From a virus: 36,217 bases of DNA. Numbering within the stretch: the stretch's first letter is position 1; every line of letters starts with the position of its first letter. Made by a program: the position numbers and the translations under genes. The stretch is from positions 1 through 36,217 of IMG/VR virus record IMGVR_UViG_3300009285_000790. One strand, 5' to 3'. The notes below the pieces were generated by a model. It saw only the letters and a list, made by a program, of their open reading frames with translations. It did no database searches and was not told the DNA's origin. Below, in pieces: positions 29,996 to 36,217 of the stretch.

Positions 29996-31753
29996 TTATT
30001 CCCCTCCGGTTGCCGTCTGTCTGCGAACCACAGACTCACGGCTTTCACTTCTTTCCTCTAACTCATCGGGGGTAACTTCTTCTTCACGCTCCGATTGGCT
30101 ACCACCGCCACCAGCCATAAGGGGAACCATCGGCTTTGATGAACTACCCTCTGTTTGCTTGCCTTCCATATTCAATCCTGTAAGCTGCCCCGCAGCCCTT
30201 TGCCGCAGGATAGTCTCTAGCTGTTGGAGTGTAAGTTCAGACTTCAAATAGAACTTCTCCTGTTCTTTCTTATCATCCAGCGAGTCTCCCCTGTCCCTGT
30301 AAGCGTAAACCTGGTCGTAAAGGACATTCCCCGCATCCATTCTGTCCGCCAGCTCCTGTTTTTCCATCGCTAACTCACCGGCTACATCCTGGACTTTCAG
30401 GGTATTGGTCAGGATACTCCGCCATGAAAGCCCCAAAGCCCTCTGCTGCTGGGCAACGGCGGTGTTGGATATATCCTGCTCCGGCGAGGTCGGCGTGAAG
30501 TCGTAGAAGATAGCGAACTTCTTGTCAATGTCTTTAGTATCATATTCCCTTTCCAACCCCGGCTCCCCAAGTTCAGCTTTAATTCCACCCTTAACATATT
30601 GCCGTAACAGCATCTTGGCCGTCTGGCGGTAGTAGAGAGCCATATCGTGCAGTCTCATCATTACTATGGCATCCCTTGTTCCCATCATCTTTGAAATTGC
30701 TACCGCTGACAAAGGCATGGTGAGCGTGCCGTATTCCAGGTTGGAGAAGGTAGCCCTCTGAAGCGCCGATAGTAGAAGATACTGCAAACTCCGCGAGGCG
30801 TTCTTAATATCATTTATAGGCAGGGCCTTATAACCACCGCCCTTTTCTACCGGTATGACTTTTCGTGTGCCCCTTATCGGCTGCTCCGGCTTCTTCGCCT
30901 GTTCCCCCATTTCGCTATGATATTCCCACCCGCCAAGGAAGGACATCATATCAAGAGTCGTGAGGATAGAGGCGTGGCGGTTTATTTCAGGATAGAGGTC
31001 TCTGACAACAGCATAGATGCTCTCGCCACGATACTTGAAAAAGTCGTCATCCATGAGCATGGGGCCAGTTGCACTTTCCACAACCACATAGGGCACATAG
31101 CCGAGAGTGTTTTCCGCCTCCCATATTTTCTTGCCAGCCACGTAAGTCTCCAGCACTTCCGTATCAGCAAACGGCTGAACGGGAATATTCTTTCCGGCTG
31201 GTATCTTCCCCGCAGCACTGGGGTACTCGCTTTCAATCATGGCTTTGGTGCGGAAGAACTTTGGGGAAGCCCAAAGCAGCCCGTCAGCACCGAACTCGTA
31301 GACGGTATGCCTCGCATCGCAGGGGATAATGTCCGGCACATAAGTCCCGCCAACTTCCCTGAGTAAGTTTTGGGTTATAATCGTTCCCCTGATACAGTCC
31401 TGTTCAATGATAAATGGTTTTAGTATTCTTGACCCTTTAGCCATAAGACGGACATCAACACTGGTAAACAGGTCATCAATGCAGCCTTCAATCAGGGCGG
31501 TTTCCCTGTCAGATAGCCCTTTACCTACGACTCTTGACTGCATGTGAGATGAGTTAATAATGGCAAACACCTTCTCCGCAAACATCCTGGGTTCCGGCAT
31601 GGTAACACTGATGGCATCAGGAATACTCTTTGAGTTCTCATCCTTCAGGGTGTATTTTTCCAGGATATAAAGCGCCCTGTCATTCGTCTGGCGGGTGAAG
31701 CGGCCACTGAATATTTCTTCCATCTCTTTGATTTTAGCTAAATTATCTGCCAT
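29996..31753 (-). CDS. Portal protein
   Basis: 585 residues, the size of a dodecameric phage portal. It follows terL and precedes internal and scaffold genes. N-terminal half is mixed (CDARHTVYEFGADGLLWAS, TYVAGKKIWEAENTLGYVPYVV), the central region has long helices (ASRSLQYLLLSALQRA, RLHDMALYYRQTAKMLLRQY, as in portal stem and crown), and the C-terminal 100 residues are charged and probably disordered (EEEVTPDELEERSESRES). The assignment rests mainly on size, operon place and helical pattern; no enzyme motif is present. Confidence 0.8.
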   Translation of the reverse strand: MADNLAKIKEMEEIFSGRFTRQTNDRALYILEKYTLKDENSKSIPDAISVTMPEPRMFAEKVFAIINSSHMQSRVVGKGLSDRETALIEGCIDDLFTSVDVRLMAKGSRILKPFIIEQDCIRGTIITQNLLREVGGTYVPDIIPCDARHTVYEFGADGLLWASPKFFRTKAMIESEYPSAAGKIPAGKNIPVQPFADTEVLETYVAGKKIWEAENTLGYVPYVVVESATGPMLMDDDFFKYRGESIYAVVRDLYPEINRHASILTTLDMMSFLGGWEYHSEMGEQAKKPEQPIRGTRKVIPVEKGGGYKALPINDIKNASRSLQYLLLSALQRATFSNLEYGTLTMPLSAVAISKMMGTRDAIVMMRLHDMALYYRQTAKMLLRQYVKGGIKAELGEPGLEREYDTKDIDKKFAIFYDFTPTSPEQDISNTAVAQQQRALGLSWRSILTNTLKVQDVAGELAMEKQELADRMDAGNVLYDQVYAYRDRGDSLDDKKEQEKFYLKSELTLQQLETILRQRAAGQLTGLNMEGKQTEGSSSKPMVPLMAGGGGSQSEREEEVTPDELEERSESRESVVRRQTATGGE

Positions 31754-31764
31754 ATCTTAGTCCT

Positions 31765-33183
31765 CTATAAGTCCCAGACTTGCCCGGCCCCCGTCCTCAA
31801 TATCTGCTTGGGTAACATTACCGTCGCACCATACCTCATGCAAGCAGACGCCAGGTGATACTTAGCCTCATCCTTTATCTTGTTCAGAGGCTTTTTTGTC
31901 TGCGGGTCTATCTCCCACATCATGTCATGTATCTGCCCCAGGAGTTGGTGCAAGTCCTCAAAGACATAGAACTGGTTTTGTTCCACAATAGCCAGAAGCC
32001 TGTCTATCTGCAACTTGACCCTCGTTATCTCCGGGGCCATGATATTCCAGCCAAGCCTCCGGTATAACTGCCTCGTTTGTTCCTCGGTAGTTACGTTCCC
32101 ACCTACCGCCCTCTCAAGCCTCAGTCTGAGAGTCCCGTCATCCTTCCTCCCCATGATGTCCTTGTAGTTCTCAATATGCCTTTCCGCCGATGAACCTGAC
32201 CCAGGCACATACTCGGCAAAGGCTACATAATCACCCACCCTTAAATAGTTCGGGGCTTGCGGGGGCAGGGGCAACCTTACCTGTGCCACGAACAGCGCCG
32301 CATGATTGGCCTCTCCGAAGTCGTGAAACGTAAGCACCGGCCAGTTATCGGGTATGGGAAACCTTTTAATCCTGGATAAAGTATCATCAAACTTCCCGTA
32401 AACCAGCCAGCTTTGCTCAATCTCATCATCCTGGGCTAAAATCTCACGGCGGTAGGAGTCATCCGACATGTCCCCACTGGTAGTCAGTTCCTTCAACGCT
32501 TCCTGCGATAGATACGGATTATCATAACTAGTGAAATGGAATGTCTGCCACCTCCCCGTTTTATCCAAAAGAGCTTTGTTGAATAACTTGGTAGCATGCC
32601 GCGGGTCTTTGGCCTTGCTGATACCCTCTGACTTCAAGGACGGCGGCGTGAAGATAAATATCGCCGTGCCGTTAGTGTCTAGTAACATCGGCTGAACTAC
32701 GTCCTGCCACGCATCCTCATTCCATAACTGGTACTCTTCCATCGTAACAATGTCACCCCAGTCCCCCCTCATCGTAGATGCGTTCCATGCAGTCTTCGCC
32801 TTTATCCTTATCTCTGTCCGGGGTATCTCTATAATATGCTCCGTCTCATCCTTCTTAAATGCTCCAGCCTCTATCCCAGGACTTAGGGCATTGACTACCT
32901 CAAACCAGAACTTCCCCACCTGCTCCGTAGTCGGCGCCGCATATAATGACCGCTTGGGCTTCGTCCTTCCTGTATTGTCACATAATACACACCCCCCTCC
33001 CATACAAGCCCAGCATTGACCAAGAAATGACATCACATGCTTTATAGCTACCCCATACGTCTTCCCCCCCCTCCGCCCAGCCTTTACCGCTTGCCTTAAG
33101 GCTACACTCCGAACAAACTCATCCTGCTTGCCTTCGTATGGCTTCGGTATCTTGATTTTTACCTTAGTTTCTTCTGCAATCAA
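31765..33183 (-). CDS. terL: Terminase large subunit with a zinc-knuckle insert
   Basis: Packaging ATPase and nuclease, 472 residues. Walker A is AGRRGGKT (35-42); a strand ending GDIVTMEEYQLW (Walker B aspartate with catalytic Glu near 149-150) follows; the nuclease domain begins near LTFHDFGEANHAA (metal Asp288). Between Walker A and the adenine region is CWACMGGGCVLC (Cys57/60/65/68), a probable zinc knuckle that is not part of the usual terminase core. The start is TTG 33183; a stop lies four codons upstream and no ATG is available. The ribosome site is weak. Confidence 0.9.
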   Translation of the reverse strand: MIAEETKVKIKIPKPYEGKQDEFVRSVALRQAVKAGRRGGKTYGVAIKHVMSFLGQCWACMGGGCVLCDNTGRTKPKRSLYAAPTTEQVGKFWFEVVNALSPGIEAGAFKKDETEHIIEIPRTEIRIKAKTAWNASTMRGDWGDIVTMEEYQLWNEDAWQDVVQPMLLDTNGTAIFIFTPPSLKSEGISKAKDPRHATKLFNKALLDKTGRWQTFHFTSYDNPYLSQEALKELTTSGDMSDDSYRREILAQDDEIEQSWLVYGKFDDTLSRIKRFPIPDNWPVLTFHDFGEANHAALFVAQVRLPLPPQAPNYLRVGDYVAFAEYVPGSGSSAERHIENYKDIMGRKDDGTLRLRLERAVGGNVTTEEQTRQLYRRLGWNIMAPEITRVKLQIDRLLAIVEQNQFYVFEDLHQLLGQIHDMMWEIDPQTKKPLNKIKDEAKYHLASACMRYGATVMLPKQILRTGAGQVWDL

Positions 33184-33422
33184 TTGATGGCTTTACTTTC
33201 TGATTTTTACCCATAAAACTTTGGGGCATCAGTAAATCCCAGCACACAGGTGATAATTGGACACCGGGGGTATCTCCCCCACTCGCACCAAGGGCGCACA
33301 ATAAAGGTTACGTCAACCCAGGCACGAATTGCGGCCCAGGGCCTCCGGGTTCCCGGCGCAGACTTACTCCCAAGCCGGGACTGTGTGTGCCTGTATGCCC
33401 CCCTGGGGCATTATTCCCCATA
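33184..33422. other. Terminase intergenic stretch (no convincing gene)
   Basis: A 239-bp space between terS and terL, unusually long where most neighbours overlap. It is GC-rich and contains short inverted repeats: GGGGG/CCCCC near 33266-33280 and GCCCC/GGGGC near 33388-33400. A 40-codon Gly/Pro-rich frame exists but does not look real. Candidates are a packaging (cos/pac) site or leader elements. Confidence 0.5.
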
Positions 33423-34022
33423 TTACGCATGAATGTCTGCATCCGGCCGGTGGGGAAAGTTACTATTTGAGTGTAATATGCCCCCCTCCCTTGGCCTCTC
33501 TACATACTCAATCTCAAACTGGACTCGCTGTGCTACCAGGTGCTTGCTCGGTGCATAACTGCCATCCATCTTGTTTAGCTCTTGAATGGCCGATATCGGG
33601 TCATTGAGCTTGATTGACTTGGAGATTACGGGATTGCCATCCCGGTCTAATCGCTGCTTGTGATAAAACTCCTTCGCAGCTCTATTATTCGGAATGTCCT
33701 TTGAGAGTTTAGGCTGGCCACCCTCGTCTGTGAAGTCTATCAGCCTGGCACGGAGTATCTCGGAGAGTATCTGTTGACGCTCAAGGGGGGATGCGATTGT
33801 TTCAGCCAGAGCCTTTGTTGCTACTCGTTCTTTACGTTCAATCAGCTTATTATAATAATCCCTCACGCATTGATTATGATTAAAAAGGGTTGCGGCGTTA
33901 GAGCCTGCCTCGGTGGCATCGTAGCCTGCCTTAATATAGGCTTCGGTGAGGGTCATACCGGAGGCGTAATTAATAGCGAAGTGAGCTTGTCTGGCGTTAA
34001 GTTTATTTTTGGGTTGTTTCAT
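33423..34022 (-). CDS. terS: Terminase small subunit
   Basis: 199 residues. Begins MKQPKNKLNARQAHFAINYA and contains GMTLTEAYIKAGYD, the helix-turn-helix DNA-binding unit typical of terminase_2-type small subunits (N-A-R-Q-x-x-F, T-x-A-Y-x-x-A-G-Y). The C-terminal half includes the helix DPISAIQELNKMDG and ends in a His/Asp-rich tail, presumably contacting TerL. I chose ATG 34022 over GTG 34028. It is preceded by a 370-nt leader that starts from a likely promoter at 34396. Confidence 0.85.
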   Translation of the reverse strand: MKQPKNKLNARQAHFAINYASGMTLTEAYIKAGYDATEAGSNAATLFNHNQCVRDYYNKLIERKERVATKALAETIASPLERQQILSEILRARLIDFTDEGGQPKLSKDIPNNRAAKEFYHKQRLDRDGNPVISKSIKLNDPISAIQELNKMDGSYAPSKHLVAQRVQFEIEYVERPREGGILHSNSNFPHRPDADIHA

Positions 34023-34268
34023 CTTCACCCTTTAATAGTTGAGGCGCTCTACGATTGAAATCTGACGGCGATAGCGGCCCGGCCTGATACTTAGAAAGTA
34101 GGCACCTAAGCCGAGCATCTAACCTACATGGGCAAGGCCTACGACAGCGACATATACAAGTCAAAGCAACGGATAACGGACTGGGAAAGTATCCTGCACA
34201 TGAACTCCACCGGATATTTAGTTGCTGTCAATCCGACTCTGCCAATAGAAACAGTGGCAATGTCGGCG

Positions 34269-34302
34269 GGTTGCTGGCGGGTAGCTACCCCAGCCAGCAA
34301 CC
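34269..34302. repeat. Nested perfect inverted repeat in the terminase leader
   Basis: GGTTGCTGGC (34269-34278) pairs with GCCAGCAACC (34293-34302), and the loop holds a self-complementary GGGTAGCTACCC (34279-34290). The whole forms an almost continuous 16-bp stem. The surrounding 400 bp (34023-34432) contain no convincing gene. A second inverted repeat, CCCCGAA/TTCGGGG, lies near 34322-34370. Confidence 0.8.
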
Positions 34303-34395
34303 AATTACCCGACTCGCTTACCCCCGAAGGGATAACGGAATTCTTTGCCGGTCTTGGCCGGCGTTCGGGGCGGGTTATTACACCTTCCCACAATA

Positions 34396-34407
34396 AGTAT
34401 ACCACAC
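34396..34407 (-). promoter_or_regulatory. Extended -10 promoter for the packaging operon
   Basis: On the minus strand GTGTGG then TATACT (TATACT at 34401-34396), an extended -10 (TG-x-TATACT). The -35 region is not consensus. The transcript would start near 34389 and lead through the hairpins at 34269-34302 into terS. The same TGTGGTATA word occurs at the promoter at 34801. Confidence 0.5.
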
Positions 34408-34432
34408 CTGCCCCGGCATCTATATATAAGGG

Positions 34433-34783
34433 TTATTCATTAGTCTTGCGGTTCAACACCCTCGCCATAGCCCCGTATGCCCGGCCTAAGAGCTGGGGGG
34501 CGTAGTTTATTTTTATTGGCAGTCCGTAGATATCCGATATGATTAACCGCTGGAACTTCCCGAAGCCTCTTAGTTTCTCCGGGTATCCTCTCCATTTACC
34601 ACGCCCTATCTCATTAAGGGCATGGTCAAAATCCGCTTTGAACTCTGCTACACTATTAGGGTTAGTCACTACTTGTGTAAGCGATACCGGCAGACCATCG
34701 GAATATAATGTCTCGTAATTCTCGGCTATTACCTGCAATAGTTTCCGTGAATAATAGAAGTCTAGTATATTTACCCAGGGCAT
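34433..34783 (-). CDS. Hypothetical protein
   Basis: 116 residues. Starts MPWVNILDFYYSRKLLQVIA after an AGGAGGT site. Contains PEKLRGFGKFQRLIISDIYGLPI and ends ARVLNRKTNE. Mixed helix and beta, soluble. No family recognised. It has its own extended -10 promoter. Confidence 0.6.
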   Translation of the reverse strand: MPWVNILDFYYSRKLLQVIAENYETLYSDGLPVSLTQVVTNPNSVAEFKADFDHALNEIGRGKWRGYPEKLRGFGKFQRLIISDIYGLPIKINYAPQLLGRAYGAMARVLNRKTNE

Positions 34784-34800
34784 ATAACACCTCCTGGGTA

Positions 34801-34812
34801 ATTATACCACAC
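34801..34812 (-). promoter_or_regulatory. Extended -10 promoter
   Basis: On the minus strand GTGTGG followed by TATAAT (34806-34801), a perfect extended -10 (TG-x-TATAAT). No good -35. The predicted start near 34794 yields a leader containing the AGGAGGT site of the gene at 34433-34783. Confidence 0.65.
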
Positions 34813-34824
34813 TCTAATATCCCC

Positions 34825-35079
34825 CTAGGGATAAAAAGTGCCATAGGAAGCCTGCTGTTGATTTATCGGCTTTCCGGCGTAACTGATATACGTGCAAGGC
34901 GGATGCGCTATTATCAAATCCCATCCATCATCAAGGTGTTTCAAAACATCATCCTGTATATGCCACTCAGGATGCCCGCCAGAACAATCTTGTGTGTCGC
35001 AAGAATATGCCTCGTGCCCACGCTCACGAAACGCCTTACAAACAGTTTGGCTTTCTTCACACGCTACTAATACTCTCAT
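34825..35079 (-). pseudogene. Truncated DNA-methylase-like protein
   Basis: 84 residues starting MRVLVACEESQTVCKAFRER, then GHEAYSCDTQDCSGGHPEWHIQDDV and WDLIIAHPPCTYIS. This is the N-terminal half of a widespread phage family (about 200 residues) related to cytosine methyltransferases, with the PPC motif intact. It ends abruptly after the PPC with a short unrelated tail. The rest is missing, so it looks like a broken gene or a minimal variant. The -10-like TAGAAT (35091-35086) is six bases before ATG 35079. Confidence 0.6.
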
Positions 35080-35085
35080 ATCCTT

Positions 35086-35091
35086 ATTCTA
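35086..35091 (-). promoter_or_regulatory. -10-like element for the gene at 34825
   Basis: TAGAAT on the minus strand with AAGGAT between it and ATG 35079. No consensus -35 is visible. The geometry equals that of the leaderless promoters at 3923 and 12568. Confidence 0.4.
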
Positions 35092-35122
35092 TACTAATTC
35101 TACCTATTAAACCCGTGGGGAA

Positions 35123-35332
35123 TTATCTCCTTAAAGTCCATTTTAAGTAAAGCACTAACCCGGCTCCAATAAGTAATGTAAAGATACCAGCCATGACAGC
35201 TTCTGTAATAGCTATCCAGGTTACAGGTTCATAGATGTGGCCGTTATTGGCGAACAATACGAAGGCAATTACCCACATAACCATACCGTAGAGTCCTAAA
35301 ATTAAAGAGGAAAGGATAATAAGTTTACTCAT
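35123..35332 (-). CDS. Small two-helix membrane protein
   Basis: Start ATG 35332 (MSKLIILSSLILGLYGMVMW) with GGAG at good spacing; a start at 35371 is weaker. 69 residues with two transmembrane segments (about 3-24 and 38-62) and a basic end (KWTLRR). Unknown role; could be a membrane-located early protein. Confidence 0.6.
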   Translation of the reverse strand: MSKLIILSSLILGLYGMVMWVIAFVLFANNGHIYEPVTWIAITEAVMAGIFTLLIGAGLVLYLKWTLRR

Positions 35333-35352
35333 TCTATCTTCTCCACCTGGCT

Positions 35353-35577
35353 TTACGGCCATTTGCTCCAAACAATCCAGTATTCCTTGAGGGCAAGGTC
35401 AGTAGGGAGCCATTGAATTCTACCTTCGCCAAAATAATGACCGGAGATTTCCTCAACCTTGACCTGGTTGTGGGCTTTGGCAAGAACTTTAACCTCAATC
35501 ACCTTCCCATATTCCCAGTCATTACGCCAGATTAAATAATGGTTCCCGATGTGCGTTCTAATTAGATTGCTATTCAC
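35353..35577 (-). CDS. Hypothetical protein
   Basis: 74 residues starting MNSNLIRTHIGNHYLIWRND from GTG 35577, with GGAGGT five bases upstream. Beta-rich (HYLIWRNDWEYGKVIEVKVLAKAHNQVKVEEI), possibly a small beta-barrel. It is the outermost leftward gene and shares a divergent control region with the partial gene at 35623. Confidence 0.6.
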   Translation of the reverse strand: MNSNLIRTHIGNHYLIWRNDWEYGKVIEVKVLAKAHNQVKVEEISGHYFGEGRIQWLPTDLALKEYWIVWSKWP

Positions 35578-35597
35578 TGTTCACCTCCATTTTCTCT

Positions 35598-35621
35598 ATA
35601 CTATCCTATATACTATCCTAT
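35598..35621. repeat. Tandem 12-bp repeat in the divergent region
   Basis: ATACTATCCTAT occurs twice in direct succession (35598-35609 and 35610-35621), between the divergent starts at 35577 (minus) and 35623 (plus). Each copy contains a TATACT-like box. It may be a tandem operator or the -10 region of the rightward gene. Confidence 0.75.
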
Positions 35622-35622
35622 T

Positions 35623-36217
35623 ATGGCTACGGGGAAAGAAACTGAAGGTAAAGCTGTTTTTGAATATTCTTTAGGTAATTGGTTAACTGTTGCAGCGCCT
35701 GCAACAGTGGCAAACCTTGGTGTTGGTTTTGACGTTATGGGAGTCTCAATCCTTAATATTGAAGATGTTGATGCAGATGGTAGCATGACCGTCACGCAAG
35801 GAGCGAAGATTCTCCGTACTGCGATAGGTCTTGTAACCGCGCAACAGCAGCTTCAACAGTTTGACGGTTTCCTTGATACGTTCGCTTCACGTCCAGAAAA
35901 GCAGGGAATGTTGATTACTCCTAAGAGGGCCGTCGCGCTTGTCCGGCCTCATCTTGCCAATAATCCACAAGCAAAACTCTCGATTCTTCAAGCTCCAAAC
36001 CCACACTACGTCATCTATAAACTCGCACAGGAACTACAGACCTTATCTGATTTAGATATGGATGAAAATGTGGATTCAGAGCCCGTTACGGTAAATCGTC
36101 CTCCCTTAATAACTACAACTCAAGTATCTACCCCTGGCGTAACCGTGCACCCCTCTTCAAAAGGAAGAACTGCCCGGGAACTCGCCAATAACATGACGCA
36201 CGAATCCTTAAACGCTC
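35623..36217 (+). CDS. Partial protein with homoserine-kinase-like N-terminal motif, cut by window edge
   Basis: An open frame of 198 codons from ATG 35623 runs off the right edge. Residues about 23-41 read VAAPATVANLGVGFDVMGV, a strong match to the substrate-binding motif of GHMP kinases such as homoserine kinase (PATxANLGxGFDxxG). The ATP-binding PxxxGLGSS motif expected about 50 residues later is absent, and the remainder (DGFLDTFASRPEKQGMLITP, KRAVALVRPHLANNPQAKLS) matches nothing I know; the tail is Pro/Thr-rich. Codons favour T-ending forms, unlike the phage genes. No Shine-Dalgarno; a TATACT box sits eight bases before ATG. Could be a host or foreign gene, a chimera, or a phage virion protein. 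Confidence 0.5.
   Translation, partial: MATGKETEGKAVFEYSLGNWLTVAAPATVANLGVGFDVMGVSILNIEDVDADGSMTVTQGAKILRTAIGLVTAQQQLQQFDGFLDTFASRPEKQGMLITPKRAVALVRPHLANNPQAKLSILQAPNPHYVIYKLAQELQTLSDLDMDENVDSEPVTVNRPPLITTTQVSTPGVTVHPSSKGRTARELANNMTHESLNA

Noticed and set aside
33308-33430. 40-residue Gly/Pro-rich minus-strand frame after terS
   Set aside because: Low-complexity composition, no ribosome site; overlap with the terS stop may be chance.
34449-34470. tRNA T-loop-like GGTTCAA
   Set aside because: The flanking bases do not form a T-stem or acceptor; no tRNA was found anywhere in the window.
34128-34505. 125-residue plus-strand frame and an opposing 88-residue frame in the terminase leader
   Set aside because: Neither has a ribosome site, both cross the strong hairpin, and the plus frame overlaps the 34433 gene.

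Overview
The window reads as most of a tailed-phage genome or prophage, probably a short-tailed (podovirus-like) phage of a bacterium that uses ordinary sigma70-type promoters (TTGACA, 17 bp, TATAAT-like) and strong Shine-Dalgarno sites. The evidence is a full packaging and head set (small and large terminase, portal, scaffold, major capsid, Bbp16-like cement protein), a phage early set (SSB, ERF annealing protein, RecA/DnaB-like ATPase, NinG, MazG-like and HAD nucleotide enzymes, DNA methyltransferases) and very dense packing with ATGA-type overlaps. No tape measure, sheath, integrase, DNA polymerase or endolysin could be recognised, and the host cannot be named from the sequence.  Layout. 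Bases 1-10895 carry the rightward early module: recombination genes, then a roughly 700-nt gene-free stretch headed by a perfect consensus promoter and rich in nested inverted repeats (a candidate structured RNA), then small zinc-binding proteins, an AT-rich repeat block, the ATPase, nucleotide and DNA modification enzymes, a NinG nuclease, a metallophosphoesterase, an HNH nuclease, a ClpP-like protease and a tail of small proteins. A bidirectional hairpin terminator at 10913-10938 closes this module.  Bases 10962-35577 are transcribed leftward. From right to left: small accessory genes including a truncated methyltransferase-like gene, a 400-nt leader with a nested hairpin, terS, terL, portal, two tiny genes, a 2198-residue giant protein, scaffold, capsid, cement protein, connector and tail-like proteins (including a LamG-type lectin and a protein with a classical C2H2 finger), holin-like membrane proteins, a C5-cytosine methyltransferase with its own leaderless promoter, an ISL3 transposase remnant and a signal-peptidase-like protein without its serine. 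The last 0.6 kb (35623-36217) is a rightward frame running off the window, with a homoserine-kinase-like N-terminal motif and different codon use.  How it works together (inference): early genes provide ssDNA handling, helicase function, nucleotide pool control and DNA modification; the leftward module builds the head, packages DNA through TerS/TerL/portal, and ejects it through a head-full apparatus that includes the giant protein. Points most worth a second look are the candidate long ncRNA at 1210-1905, the repeated leaderless promoter architecture, twin 28-bp palindromes flanking one virion gene, the giant protein, the phage C2H2 finger and the odd gene at the right edge.
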